Below are positions 54,923 through 64,000 of a stretch of 64,000 bases of DNA, one piece after another. The stretch covers positions 6,554 to 70,553 of the forward strand of contig JAGWBU010000021.1 of NCBI GenBank assembly GCA_021295735.1, read 5' to 3'. The position numbers and the translations under genes were made by a program. Source of the stretch: Candidatus Poribacteria bacterium (lineage in GTDB: Bacteria > Poribacteria > WGA-4E > WGA-3G). Numbering within the stretch: the first letter of the stretch is position 1; every line of letters starts with the position of its first letter. The notes under the pieces were generated by a model that was not told where the DNA came from, did no database searches, and saw only the letters and a list, made by a program, of their open reading frames with translations.

Positions 54923-56965
54923 ATGCACTACACATCACAACAAAATGATTGGTTAGTTCAACCCTATAGCCAACCCGCTTCAGTCCAAGAAACGGACAAT
55001 CAGATTATTCTCGGTAATGGACTCATTCAACGAAGATTCGTCACCGCACCGAATTTCGCAACGGTTGCTTATACAAATCAAATTACCGAGAGCAGTCTTC
55101 TGCGTGGCATCAAACCAGAAGCGGTGCTTACGATTGACGAACACGAATTTGAGGTAGGTGGCTTAAAGGGGCAGCCAGACTACGCCTACCTTGATGATGA
55201 TTGGATTGCAGACTTGACCAGTGACGAGAACGCATTTCAGTTTCACGAATACCAAGTCGGTGAACCTGAAACCCGCTATCCGTGGGTACGCAGGCGTTCT
55301 ACGACACCATCAGTCCATCCGCCAGAGGGTGCGACACTGACAGTTGCGTTTTCACCGCCGCCCTCCCTTGACTCCCTGCAGGTTTGTGTGCATTATGAAC
55401 TATATCAAGGTATTCCAGTACTGTCCAAATGGATCACTATTCGCAATGAGGGGCAAAAACCTATTCAGATTGATGCCTTAAGCTGTGAAATCCTTGCTGT
55501 CAACGAGCAGGAGAAGCATCGGCTACATGTCGAGAGCGATTATGCATTTAGCAGAATGGAAACGGCACAGTGGGGACCAGATGCGGATTACCTGACGCAA
55601 GTAGATTATCGCTATCAGATGCCGCTGTTGATGACAAGCCACTATCCGCTCGGTCCGGGTGTGCTACTTCAACCGGGAGAGACTTTCACAAGTTTTCGCA
55701 CCTTCGAGATTCTGCATGATAGTGATGATCGTGAACGTAAAGGACTTGCACGCCGCAAGATGTTTCGCACGGTTGCACCGCAGGTCACGGAGAATCCTAT
55801 CCTCATGCACGTTCGGAGTGCTGAGCCAGACGCGGTCCGTTTAGCGATTGATCAGTGCGCCGAAGTCGGATTTGAAATGGTGATTATGACCTTTGGAAGT
55901 GGATACAATATTGAGAGCGAAGACCCGGAATATATCGCTACGATGAAGGGATTAGCAGATTATGCACATAGTAAAGGCATTCAACTCGGTGGCTATACGT
56001 TGATGTGTGCTTCGCGGGGAGTAGGTGAGGATTACAACTGTATTGACCCAGAAACCGGGCAACCCGGAAGTAGGTTTGGGCAGAGTGCTTGTCTTGCGAG
56101 CAGTTGGGGAGATGGGTATGTCCAACGAGTGTTGAATTTTATGGATGCAACGGGTATGGATATCATAGAGACTGATGGACCTTATCACGGTGATGTATGT
56201 GCTTCAACGAAGCACGAACACCATAACGGCTTAGCGGATTCGCAGTTGCGGCAGTGGGAAGCGTGTGTCCATTTTTACCACGAATGCCGAAAACGCGGTA
56301 TCTATATTAATTCGCCAGATAATTATTACCTCAACGGTTCAAACAAATGCGGTATGGGCTATCGCGAAACGAATTTTAGCTTGCCCCGCGAGCGACAAAT
56401 TCTAATTGCCCGTCAGAATATCTACGATGCAACTTACGAAAAGACACCGAGTATGGGTTGGATGTTCGTCCCGTTAGTGGAGTATCACGGTGGTGGACAA
56501 GCCGCGACATTTGAGCCACTTTGCGAACACCTTGATGACTACGAAGCCCACCTTGCACAGAACTTCGGCAGTGGTGTGATTGCGTGCTATCGCGGTCCCC
56601 GGCTTTTTGATACTGAACAGACAAAAACTGTCGTTAAGAAATGGGTTGGCTTTTTCAAAAAGTATCGTCCAATATTGGAGTCTGACCTGATTCATGTGCG
56701 TCGTCCGGATGGAGGCTCTATTGATTGTGTGCTACACGTTAACCCGCAAATTACCCCCTGTGGACTCGCGATGCTCTATAATCCCACGCGGACGGAACAA
56801 CAGATCACTTTGAAATTACCAGTCTATTATACTGGATTGTCTGAAACTGCCAAGATTCGTGAAAAAGAAAGAGAACTCAAACATTACAAAATAGACCGAA
56901 ACTACAACATTGAGATTCCAATTGAGATGGAGGCAAAAAGTATTAGCTATCTCGTTATTGAGTAA
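54923..56965 (+). CDS. Glycoside hydrolase, clan GH-D (GH36/alpha-galactosidase)-like
   Basis: 680 residues. The N-terminal half is a beta-sandwich with LSKWITIRN and PGVLLQPGETFTS, as in GH36. The second half is a TIM barrel: EMVIMTFGSGYN, GIQLGGYTLMCASRG and then MDIIETDGPYHGD, where the Asp after I-E-T is the likely nucleophile. A small C-terminal beta domain closes it. No signal peptide is seen, so it is probably cytoplasmic. It ends 6 bp before sucD on the same strand. Substrate and linkage are unknown. Confidence 0.75.
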   Translation: MHYTSQQNDWLVQPYSQPASVQETDNQIILGNGLIQRRFVTAPNFATVAYTNQITESSLLRGIKPEAVLTIDEHEFEVGGLKGQPDYAYLDDDWIADLTSDENAFQFHEYQVGEPETRYPWVRRRSTTPSVHPPEGATLTVAFSPPPSLDSLQVCVHYELYQGIPVLSKWITIRNEGQKPIQIDALSCEILAVNEQEKHRLHVESDYAFSRMETAQWGPDADYLTQVDYRYQMPLLMTSHYPLGPGVLLQPGETFTSFRTFEILHDSDDRERKGLARRKMFRTVAPQVTENPILMHVRSAEPDAVRLAIDQCAEVGFEMVIMTFGSGYNIESEDPEYIATMKGLADYAHSKGIQLGGYTLMCASRGVGEDYNCIDPETGQPGSRFGQSACLASSWGDGYVQRVLNFMDATGMDIIETDGPYHGDVCASTKHEHHNGLADSQLRQWEACVHFYHECRKRGIYINSPDNYYLNGSNKCGMGYRETNFSLPRERQILIARQNIYDATYEKTPSMGWMFVPLVEYHGGGQAATFEPLCEHLDDYEAHLAQNFGSGVIACYRGPRLFDTEQTKTVVKKWVGFFKKYRPILESDLIHVRRPDGGSIDCVLHVNPQITPCGLAMLYNPTRTEQQITLKLPVYYTGLSETAKIREKERELKHYKIDRNYNIEIPIEMEAKSISYLVIE

Positions 56966-56971
56966 AAGAAT

Positions 56972-57844
56972 ATGAGCATACTTGTCCACAAAAATACAAA
57001 AGTAATAGTTCAAGGAATCACAGGACGTTCTGGGCGTTTTCACACAGAACAGTGTGCCGATTACGGCACGCAAATTGTTGCTGGTGCAGTTCCCGGTAGA
57101 GGTGGAACTGATGTGAACGGCATCCCTGTGTTTGACACCGTAGCAGAAGGCGTTGCTGAGACAAGCGCAGATACCTCTCTGATTTTCGTTCCTGCGCGCT
57201 TTAACGCCGCCGACTCTATCATGGAAGCCGCTGATGCCGGTATTGAACTGATCATCTGTATCTCGGAACATATCCCTGTGCTTGATATGGTAAAGGCAAA
57301 AGCGTTCCTTCATGGCAAACAGACACGGTTAATCGGTCCGAACTGTCCCGGCATCATCACACCCAGCGAATGTAAAATCGGTGTGATGCCCGCGTTTGCT
57401 TATTCCCCCGGTAACGTCGGTATTGTTTCACGAAGTGGCACATTAACTTATGAAGCTGCGTATCAATTGAAACAACTCGGTATCGGGCAATCTACCTGTG
57501 TCGGTATCGGTGGCGATCCTGTGATTGGGACAAACTTCGTTGATGTTCTCAAGCTTTTTGAGGAGGACGATGGGACGCATGCCGTTGTTTTAATCGGGGA
57601 AATCGGTGGCACAGCTGAGGAAAAAGCAGCGCAGTTCGTCAAGAACGAAATGACAAAACCTGTGGTCGGTTTTATCGCTGGACAGACTGCCCCACCCGGC
57701 AAACGGATGGGACATGCAGGTGCAATTATCTCAGGCGGACAAGGCACCGCTGCAGATAAAATTGCATCACTCAAAGATGCCGGAATCGCTGTTGCAGACG
57801 ACCTCACTACCATCGGAGAAACCGTTGCGGAGGTCTTGGCTTGA
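56972..57844 (+). CDS. sucD: Succinate-CoA ligase, alpha subunit
   Basis: 290 residues. It has [15 protein letters not shown] (CoA-binding Rossmann), [27 protein letters not shown] and the phospho-His loop in [15 protein letters not shown]. Partner of SucC at 46766. It follows a glycoside hydrolase gene by 6 bp, so it depends on that transcript or on an internal promoter. The PD-(D/E)XK gene begins 20 bp after its stop. Confidence 0.96.
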   Translation: MSILVHKNTKVIVQGITGRSGRFHTEQCADYGTQIVAGAVPGRGGTDVNGIPVFDTVAEGVAETSADTSLIFVPARFNAADSIMEAADAGIELIICISEHIPVLDMVKAKAFLHGKQTRLIGPNCPGIITPSECKIGVMPAFAYSPGNVGIVSRSGTLTYEAAYQLKQLGIGQSTCVGIGGDPVIGTNFVDVLKLFEEDDGTHAVVLIGEIGGTAEEKAAQFVKNEMTKPVVGFIAGQTAPPGKRMGHAGAIISGGQGTAADKIASLKDAGIAVADDLTTIGETVAEVLA

Positions 57845-57864
57845 TACCTGGGAGGTGGAACATA

Positions 57865-58482
57865 ATGGCATTTAGTGATTTTAAAGCGATCCCCGAAGTC
57901 CAAGAAAAGTTTGGAATCAGACACATTGAAAATGATTTTATAGTGGTTGAGGAAACGGCGGGTGCCCCTTCAGCACAATTTCAAGAGGAATTAGAATTTA
58001 GTCGACAACACATTGATGTTTTCGTTTCCGAGGGGGCTCGATGTGAAGCGATTATCTTCCCTATTTTACGGGAAGTCTACAAAGGTTATGCTGAAAACTA
58101 CGCCCTCTGGATAAAAAAACCGATCACTTATGATGAGACTTTGAGCGGCACGCCAGATTACTTTATCTCAACACGATCCGAGTTGGGTATGCTCGTTGTC
58201 GGGATACCTCTAATAATGCTGGTAGAGGCGAAGAAGAACGATTTTGAACAAGGATGGGGGCAATGTCTTGCTGAATTGGTAGCAGCACAAAAAATAAATG
58301 CCGATTTGGATGTCCCTGTCTATGGAATTGTGAGCGATGGAACTTGGTGGCAATTTGGGTGCCTTCTCGGCGATGCTTTCACTCGAAATAGAACAAGTTT
58401 TAGCGTGGATGATTTGTCTACACTCTTTCGCGCGATTCATGCTATCTTCAAAGCAGCAAGCGAGACACCTAAGCAATCCTGA
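57865..58482 (+). CDS. PD-(D/E)XK-fold protein, HsdR N-terminal-like
   Basis: About 205 residues. The restriction-endonuclease core is legible as S-G-T-P-D-Y-F-I-S, then PLIMLVEAKKNDFEQG, then GQCLAELVAAQ and the helical end YGIVSDGTWWQFG. The Asp, Glu and Lys are intact. No methylase or specificity partner is adjacent. GGGAGGTGG precedes the ATG at 57865. Related stand-alone proteins are common in cyanobacteria and uncultured phyla with unknown targets. Confidence 0.75.
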   Translation: MAFSDFKAIPEVQEKFGIRHIENDFIVVEETAGAPSAQFQEELEFSRQHIDVFVSEGARCEAIIFPILREVYKGYAENYALWIKKPITYDETLSGTPDYFISTRSELGMLVVGIPLIMLVEAKKNDFEQGWGQCLAELVAAQKINADLDVPVYGIVSDGTWWQFGCLLGDAFTRNRTSFSVDDLSTLFRAIHAIFKAASETPKQS

Positions 58483-58491
58483 TGCCTTTTA

Positions 58492-58560
58492 TAGTAAATT
58501 ATGTAAATAAATTCACATATATTCTGTAGGAGCGATCTCCGAATCGCGACGAAACCACTA
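58492..58560. repeat. Family B left end fragment
   Basis: After TA at 58490-58491 it reads TAGTAAATTATGTAAATAAA, like the inverted right end at 37385. It runs into a GTAGGAGCGAT module (about 58533). No right end was found. The region 58483-58686 has no gene. Confidence 0.4.
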
Positions 58561-58686
58561 ATAGTCGGGAATCGGAGTTCCCTCGGACAGCTATAACAGC
58601 AGAACATCAGAAACTCGCGGAGACAAGACTTAGCGTGCATAGCACGTTCTACAGTGTGTGCAGATTACTTAGTTGGGAGCCTTTTT

Positions 58687-59517
58687 GTGAAGAAAAACAT
58701 CGGTTTCTTGCACTCGAAAAAATATAAACATGAACCCATTACCGTGCTCACCTGCTACGATTACCCCACCGCTTGCATGCAGGACGAAGCAGGTATTGAT
58801 ATCGTGTTTGTCGGGGATAGCGTCGGCACGAATATCCTCGGCTATAAAAGCGAAATGGAGGTGACGATGGCTGATATGCTGCATCACCTCAAGGCGGTGC
58901 ACCGCGGTGTGACAAATGCTTACCTGCTCATTGACATGCCTTACGCCGCTGACCGCAACGCGAAGCAAGCCGTTGCAAATGCAAACCTCTTTTTAGATAA
59001 TGGTGCTGATGGTGTTAAGTTGGAAGGCGGAACAGAAAAAGTCCCTATCGTTACTGCACTCACGGAGCAGGGAATAGAGGTTTGCGCGCATATCGGACAT
59101 AACCCACAAATCCACGGCACAAAAGCGGCGACACACGGCAAAACGGTTAGCAAAGCAAAAGAACTCGTTCAAACTGCAGTGGCACTTGCAGGTGCTGGTG
59201 CAAAACTTATCGTGCTTGAAAAAATCACTGAAGAGGTAAGCCAAATCATCACGGGGACGCTTGATATTCCCACCATCGGCATTGGGGCGGGCAGATACTG
59301 TGACGGGCAAGTGCTTGTTATCAACGATGTTTTAGGGATGGGCACCCTCTTCAAACACGCCAAACGCTATCAGGATTACGATCATCTCACCTTTGAAGCA
59401 ATATCGCAATATATATACGACGTAGAAAACGGAGATTTTCCAAGAGATGAAAATGTCTCTCACATCGCCCCTGACAAGTTAGCGCGGGTTCAGAAGTGGC
59501 TGGAATCAGAAAGGTGA
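58687..59517 (+). CDS. panB: 3-methyl-2-oxobutanoate hydroxymethyltransferase
   Basis: About 276 residues. It has the ITVLTCYDYPTA start, metal-binding FVGDSVG and Asp in IDMPYA, GADGVKLEGG, and AHIGHNPQ with its His. The pattern K-x-L-I-V-L-E-K and IGIGAGRYCDGQVLV follows. It makes ketopantoate from 2-oxoisovalerate and methylene-THF in pantothenate/CoA synthesis. The GTG at 58687 is preferred, with GGGAG upstream; a GTG at 58654 opens the same frame. No panC or panD is adjacent. Confidence 0.95.
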   Translation: MKKNIGFLHSKKYKHEPITVLTCYDYPTACMQDEAGIDIVFVGDSVGTNILGYKSEMEVTMADMLHHLKAVHRGVTNAYLLIDMPYAADRNAKQAVANANLFLDNGADGVKLEGGTEKVPIVTALTEQGIEVCAHIGHNPQIHGTKAATHGKTVSKAKELVQTAVALAGAGAKLIVLEKITEEVSQIITGTLDIPTIGIGAGRYCDGQVLVINDVLGMGTLFKHAKRYQDYDHLTFEAISQYIYDVENGDFPRDENVSHIAPDKLARVQKWLESER

Positions 59518-59536
59518 TACACCTCTATTTGTTCTC

Positions 59537-62383
59537 CTACCAATCCGAACCCTTGAGGGCTTCATCCCAATCCCACAAAAGAATTGTGCCATCTTGCCCC
59601 GTGCTGACGAGTGTCTTGCCATCAGGTGAGAATACCAGCGTCTCTACTGGTGCTGAATGCCCATCAAGTATAGTGAGTTTGTCCCCAGATTCAACATCCC
59701 ATAACTCAATTCCACCGTTTCTAAGACCAGCAATAAGCAAAGAACTATCTGGTGAAAATACTAATGATTTGGCACCATTGGAAACTTCCTTAAGACATTC
59801 CATTTTATTAGTGCTCATTATGTGGATTCGTTTACGACTTGCCACGGCAAGCAAGGCACCATTTGAAGAAAATGATAAAGCTTCAATCTCAGAATTCTGT
59901 TCAGTAAACAAAGTTAACACAACTCCAGTTTCTACATTAGACATCTGAACTTTTCCTTCCTTAGTTCCACTAACAAGTTTCTTACCGTCTGATGAAAATA
60001 TCAAAACATCTACATCTATTTTCTTGTCTGAGAGAGGAATATCAAAGAAAGAGCCAATTTCCGTATTCCATATGCGAATTTTTTTAGTGAAACTTGCTCC
60101 GATCGCAACCTTTTTTCCATCAGGTGAAAAAGACATAACTGAAGGAATGCCTTCACCTGGATTCTCCAAACGTATCAACTCGCGCCCTGTGCGGGTACCA
60201 ATCAAACGAATTAGTCCATCTAACACTGACACCGTATGCATTGCGCCAAATCCTGGATCGAAAATTATATCACTATCTGCACCAATGCTGACAAGTTTCA
60301 TTCCATCAGGTGAAAACGCTAAAGTCTGTAACGAATCCCGATGTCCTGTAATTTTGAGAGAACTTTTTTGAGACGTTTTTATATCCCAAAAGGTCATTAT
60401 GCCATTAAGTGCAACACTCGCAAGCGTGGAACTGTCCTTAATGAAAGCCACTGCTTTAACCCACTCCGTATGTCCAGTGATGTGAGTTGGAAGAAGAGAT
60501 CCAGTTTTTATATGCCAGAACTTAATAGTACCATCTGTACTCCCACTGACGAGGGTGCCACCTTCTGGTGAAAAAGTTAAGGCAGCGATACCGTTAATAT
60601 GTCCGGTGAGTGTCGCCAACAATTCTCCCGTGATAGTATTCCACAGTCGTACTGTCTTATCAGTGCTTCCGCTTGCGAGCATTCTTCCATCATGTGAAAA
60701 TGCCAATGTAGTTATCCAATCTGTATGTTTCCGAAGGATAAACAGTCCATGATTCTTAGAGGTATTCCATAATCGTACTGTTTTATCCTGACTCCCGCTT
60801 GCGAGCATCGTGCCATCAGGTGAAAATGCTAAGGCGAAAACGTGTTCTCCCGAATGTCCTTTGAGAGTAGATAATTTTTGCCTGATTGTCGTGTCCCATA
60901 TCTCAATCTTCCCGTCTCTCATTCCAATTGCAAATAAATCTTGTGTAAGCGCGTATGGTTCCTTGCCGTACTTTTTCTTATGCTTCTTCCATCGTCCTTT
61001 AATCTTCTCTATATTCCTCTTCTTGGTCTCAATATCTAACCTGCCAATTTCGTCGCCTGAGTTCCCCAAACTGATAAGCGTTTTGCCATCTTTAGAGAAA
61101 CGTAATTCTGAAGCAGGATACAGCAAACCAGTGAGTGCAACTTTTCTACCAGTCGCTACTTCCCACAACTGGAGTCTCTTCCCACGGAACCTACCACCTA
61201 TCCCAAGCTTATCCCCTCCACTGGCAAGAAAACGTCCATCTGGGGAAAATGCCAGGGATTGACACGCACCAGGGAACATGGATATTTCTTCGCCTGTTTT
61301 CGCATCGTAAAGCCACACACCGATATTACTACCTACCGCGAGTTGTGTGCCGTCAGGTGAAAACTGCATCGCATTAATTCCACCTTTCCCTAAACGCGCT
61401 TTCGCCGCTTTCGGCAATTCCCATTTTGTCCAATCTTCCGCTATTTCGTCTGCTTGTGCCTCCGCAATTGCTGCGGAAGCACCATTAGGTTGCTGCTCAG
61501 GGTTATCGCGTTTATCCAGTGCATCAACATTTCCGATTTGTGTCCGTACATCTGGCTTAGATTCTAAGTTTGCGACTATTGGCGCGTCAACGATCTCAAC
61601 CGTCATCTCTGTGGTGGCATCTAAACTATAAGGTTTTTGAAATATTTGCAAGTATTTGCTATTTCCAAAACCGAGCATGAGCAACACCACTACCAACGTT
61701 GAAGCAGCAATTGCCCATGGCACTAACGGTTTACTGCCGACTGGTGTAGCGGGTTTGGTCCGCGAAATCTCTTGCATGATGTTTTCTGTCAGATTTGGAG
61801 TGATTTTGAAATTGTCTAAAGCCTCTCTTATCATCGTTTCCTCCTTCTGTAAACGCTGCTGTGCGCGGCGCAGACGACTCTTAACCGTATTTGCCGATAC
61901 ACCTAAAAACGCACCTATTTCTGTACACGACATCTCTCCGAAGTAATGCAAAGTCATGACAGTACGTTCACTTTCTCCCAGCTTCGCAAGTAGTTTTTTG
62001 ACGACATCGCGTTGTGTTTCTACGGTGATCCGTTCGTTTTCCACATGCATATATTCAGAATAGGTGGCTTCTTCAGGCTGTGCAACGTCCCTACCTTCTA
62101 ACAACTGCGCTCGTAAATGCTTTTTACGCAACCACGTGCTGCAACGGTTCGCTGCAATCACATAAAGCCAACTTGCGAAACGCTGCGGTTTCTTAAGCTC
62201 GCCTAATTTCTGATACGCTTTCAGAAACGTATCCTGTGTAATCTCTTCGGCTGTGTGAAAATCTCCGATTTTCCGCCACACAAGCGCATGAACCTGTTTT
62301 TGATATTTTTCCACAAGTTCTGCAAAGGCGGTATCATCGCCATCAAGAGTCCGGTGGATTAATTGCACATCGTTGTTTTTCAT
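59537..62383 (-). CDS. ECF sigma factor fused to a membrane segment and WD40 repeats
   Basis: 948 residues. Residues about 8-95 are sigma region 2 (AEEITQDTFLKAYQKL, FASWLYVIAANRC). Residues about 125-180 are region 4 with an HTH (MSCTEIGAFLGVSANTVKSR). A hydrophobic helix at about 222-239 follows, then a low-complexity linker and WD40 repeats from about residue 345 to the end. The repeats carry [FS]-S-P-D-G and V-x-L-W-[ND] signatures, about 12 in all. The Shine-Dalgarno GGAGGTGATCC lies directly before the ATG. The layout implies a membrane-tethered sigma factor controlled by an extracytoplasmic propeller, presumably needing proteolysis for release. That mechanism is inference. Confidence 0.9.
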   Translation of the reverse strand: MKNNDVQLIHRTLDGDDTAFAELVEKYQKQVHALVWRKIGDFHTAEEITQDTFLKAYQKLGELKKPQRFASWLYVIAANRCSTWLRKKHLRAQLLEGRDVAQPEEATYSEYMHVENERITVETQRDVVKKLLAKLGESERTVMTLHYFGEMSCTEIGAFLGVSANTVKSRLRRAQQRLQKEETMIREALDNFKITPNLTENIMQEISRTKPATPVGSKPLVPWAIAASTLVVVLLMLGFGNSKYLQIFQKPYSLDATTEMTVEIVDAPIVANLESKPDVRTQIGNVDALDKRDNPEQQPNGASAAIAEAQADEIAEDWTKWELPKAAKARLGKGGINAMQFSPDGTQLAVGSNIGVWLYDAKTGEEISMFPGACQSLAFSPDGRFLASGGDKLGIGGRFRGKRLQLWEVATGRKVALTGLLYPASELRFSKDGKTLISLGNSGDEIGRLDIETKKRNIEKIKGRWKKHKKKYGKEPYALTQDLFAIGMRDGKIEIWDTTIRQKLSTLKGHSGEHVFALAFSPDGTMLASGSQDKTVRLWNTSKNHGLFILRKHTDWITTLAFSHDGRMLASGSTDKTVRLWNTITGELLATLTGHINGIAALTFSPEGGTLVSGSTDGTIKFWHIKTGSLLPTHITGHTEWVKAVAFIKDSSTLASVALNGIMTFWDIKTSQKSSLKITGHRDSLQTLAFSPDGMKLVSIGADSDIIFDPGFGAMHTVSVLDGLIRLIGTRTGRELIRLENPGEGIPSVMSFSPDGKKVAIGASFTKKIRIWNTEIGSFFDIPLSDKKIDVDVLIFSSDGKKLVSGTKEGKVQMSNVETGVVLTLFTEQNSEIEALSFSSNGALLAVASRKRIHIMSTNKMECLKEVSNGAKSLVFSPDSSLLIAGLRNGGIELWDVESGDKLTILDGHSAPVETLVFSPDGKTLVSTGQDGTILLWDWDEALKGSDW

Positions 62384-62509
62384 GGATCACCTCCGATTTC
62401 ACCCTATAGTGACGCCACGAAACGGTGAAACGGGTGCATAATTCTGCAAATATAGGAGTGTGTTTAGATAAGAGGGTTCTGTAGGTCGGGTTTCGTTCCT
62501 TAACCCAAC

Positions 62510-63307
62510 CTACGCATTAACAGGTACTACGTCAGCATACACATAAGTCGGAGGATTAGGACTGCTGGAATGAATTTTGTCATCTTCGTCTTTGGCTGCA
62601 GAAACAATATCTCTCTGCACTATTCTGCCCGGTTTCGCAGCAATAGGTGAACTAAACATCGGTCCATCAACTACGCAGGTATGGAATTCCCCGTTTTCAC
62701 CGAGCGGGTCCACCTCATCTGGTAAGTCTGCAAGGAGTTCGGTATCAAACCACCTTCCTGCAAACTCTGCGGGGACTTTGGTAGGATTGAGGGCAGTGAT
62801 AATCGCGCGCATGCCAGAAGTAACCATCTTTTGCGCGAGTAATGTTGTATCCTCACCCCATACCGGAAAAATCGGTGTGAAGCCGGTACCGCTAAGTTTC
62901 TCCTCTCGGTACGCGCGAATGTCTTCAAGGAATAAATCACCAAAAGCGAAATGCGAAGCGGTCAAATGCTTTGGTAATGCTTCTACTTCTGCAAGAAACT
63001 TTCGCATCGCCGCTTCGTATATTTCGTTTGAGCAAGGATACGGAATCGGTATCTCGTATAACGGCACGCCGAGTCTTTCTGCTTGCTGTTTCAAAACCCA
63101 CGCAGGTGTAGAGTGAATAGAAACACGGTCAAATGTCTTTGTGACAGTGGTAAAGACTCCACGCACATCGTATCGTTCTGGCTGTTGACGCAAAGTGTGA
63201 AGTGCCCACGCAGAATCTTTCCCTGAGGACCAGGAGACCAGAACTGGCATGGGCGACTTGTCTTTTATTTTATTTCTCATGATTGAGATTTTTTCTCCAA
63301 TTCGCAT
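62510..63307 (-). CDS. Dph6-like PP-loop ATP pyrophosphatase
   Basis: 265 residues. The PP-loop is VLVSWSSGKDSAWAL, followed by the family's FGDLFLEDIRAYRE, PIFPVWGED and the C-terminal G-E-N-G-E-F-H-T. Archaeal and eukaryotic homologues amidate diphthine; bacteria lack diphthamide, so the bacterial substrate is unknown. An ATG at 63307 and another at 63250 just before the PP-loop are both possible starts; neither has a strong ribosome site. Confidence 0.8.
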   Translation of the reverse strand: MRIGEKISIMRNKIKDKSPMPVLVSWSSGKDSAWALHTLRQQPERYDVRGVFTTVTKTFDRVSIHSTPAWVLKQQAERLGVPLYEIPIPYPCSNEIYEAAMRKFLAEVEALPKHLTASHFAFGDLFLEDIRAYREEKLSGTGFTPIFPVWGEDTTLLAQKMVTSGMRAIITALNPTKVPAEFAGRWFDTELLADLPDEVDPLGENGEFHTCVVDGPMFSSPIAAKPGRIVQRDIVSAAKDEDDKIHSSSPNPPTYVYADVVPVNA

Positions 63308-63443
63308 CTATAATTGGTAGGTTGGGCAGAGCGAAACCCAAATCAACGCTATGAATGCGCTTGTGGCATTCAGCCAAATCAACGCAACGTGCGCGTGTGG
63401 CACGCTGCGGGTGTCAATTTAAGCATGAATCCCTGTTCACATC

Positions 63444-63519
63444 GTAGGGCGGGTCCCTGTGCCCCGCCATGTGTCTGGATTATGTTAAGCAACGGGCGGG
63501 CACAGGGACCCGCCCCTAC
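63444..63519. repeat. Large GC-rich inverted repeat
   Basis: GTAGGGCGGGTCCCTGTG (63444 on) and the complement ending GGACCCGCCCCTAC (to 63519) form a long hairpin; each arm also contains the GGGCGGG / CCCGCCC module of family A. It lies in the 406-bp gap 63308-63713, which has no gene. Confidence 0.6.
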
Positions 63520-63633
63520 AAGAGGTGGCCATTTGGAGGAAATCGCGCTTACAAAGCGCTCCCACAAGAGAAATTCAGCAAATTTTTCTTAAGTTGACAG
63601 TTAATAGGCAGAACCCAACAAATTTCAAAAGAG

Positions 63634-63649
63634 GCGCAATGAATTGCGC
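63634..63649. repeat. Palindromic repeat module GCGCAAT-GA-ATTGCGC
   Basis: Identical to the cores at 20950, 31332 and 37315, followed by GACTACAAACGCG. No family B ends are recognisable around it. Confidence 0.75.
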
Positions 63650-63713
63650 GACTACAAACGCGGTACTTCCCAAGATGCACTTGTAAGCGCGCCTACCAGC
63701 GAGAGCATGTATT

Positions 63714-64000
63714 TTACAGAGCCAAAAAGTTGCCTAACAAACTCTTTCCAGCAGCTGTCAAAATAGACTCCGGATGAAACTGTACACCCCATACAGGCAA
63801 AGTCTTATGCCGAAGCCCCATAATTTCGTCCTGATCTGTCCATGCTGTGATTTCCAAGCAATCTGGCAGTGTTTCTTTTTTTACAATCAGCGAATGGTAG
63901 CGCGTCGCTTCAAATGGATTATCCAAACCCTCAAAAAGTTCAGCACCATTGTGCAGTATCATTGAGGTTTTACCATGCATCAACCGATCCGCACGGACAA
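63714..64000 (-). CDS. Glutamine amidotransferase, C-terminal part (TrpG/PabA type)
   Basis: The frame runs off the window edge. The visible part holds [12 protein letters not shown] and the catalytic His-Pro-Glu of [11 protein letters not shown], ending GNFLAL. The catalytic Cys would lie outside. The pattern fits component II of anthranilate or aminodeoxychorismate synthase, which supplies ammonia from glutamine. Which of the two cannot be decided here. Confidence 0.85.
   Translation of the reverse strand, partial: VRADRLMHGKTSMILHNGAELFEGLDNPFEATRYHSLIVKKETLPDCLEITAWTDQDEIMGLRHKTLPVWGVQFHPESILTAAGKSLLGNFLAL

Noticed and set aside
1-64000. CRISPR array
   Set aside because: No set of regularly spaced direct repeats; the repeated modules are dispersed, palindromic and unequal in spacing.

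Overview
The window is about 64 kb of bacterial chromosome of moderate GC. It carries RNA polymerase, fatty-acid synthesis, central-carbon and translation genes, mixed with lineage-specific families, decaying defence and toxin genes and many short non-coding repeats. The gene mix points to an uncultured, sponge- or marine-associated lineage, and Candidatus Poribacteria is my best guess. The pointers are a phytanoyl-CoA-dioxygenase-like enzyme, a DUF6785-like giant membrane protein, a sugar-phosphate isomerase/epimerase, a Stf0-type sulfotransferase and an ECF sigma factor fused to WD40 repeats. That assignment is inference; no 16S gene is present.

Layout. 0.3-10.5 kb: PhyH dioxygenase, TPR protein, SDR, SRAP (HMCES/YedK), a lone E1-alpha, a fused MNT-HEPN protein, the polytopic membrane protein and class II fumarase. 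10.7-20.4 kb: rpoC and rpoB on the minus strand. A perfect-consensus promoter about 800 nt upstream probably drives them, and beta-prime has a roughly 510-residue tandem-repeat insertion in its trigger-loop region. 21.4-25 kb: DUF4416 protein, P1 peptidase, a decayed DUF6883/DUF4926/VapC toxin locus and a cupin. 25-30.3 kb (minus strand): fusA, an MDR oxidoreductase, an HtrA protease and a DUF1232 membrane protein. 31.4-37.1 kb: sugar isomerase, a broken type I-like restriction-modification locus and a broken HigBA module. 37.4-45 kb: tRNA-Pro(GGG), hom, and the yceD-rpmF-fabH-fabD-fabG-acpP-fabF-folK cluster. 45-58.5 kb: AAA/nuclease protein, sucC, Rpn-like nuclease, pgk, proS, sulfotransferase, a retropepsin-like gene split by a MITE, a DUF433/DUF5615 remnant, a glycoside hydrolase, sucD and another PD-(D/E)XK protein. 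58.7-64 kb: panB, the sigma-WD40 fusion, a Dph6-like PP-loop ATPase and the edge of a trpG/pabA-type amidotransferase.

Two patterns stand out. First, every toxin or nuclease partner I can reconstruct in a toxin-antitoxin or restriction locus is disrupted (two-frameshift VapC, frameshifted HigB-like toxin, frameshifted DUF5615, nonsense codon in the HsdR_N-HsdM fusion, frameshifted HsdS). The matching antitoxins and all housekeeping genes stay open. Second, two MITE-like families can be delimited to the base. Family A is 89-113 bp, starts TACCAAATTA and duplicates TAA/TTA. Family B is 139-163 bp, starts TAGTRAAAT and duplicates TA. One family A copy sits inside the retropepsin-like gene, and removing it with one TTA/TAA copy restores the reading frame exactly.

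No CRISPR array, rRNA operon, prophage or complete transposase gene was seen.
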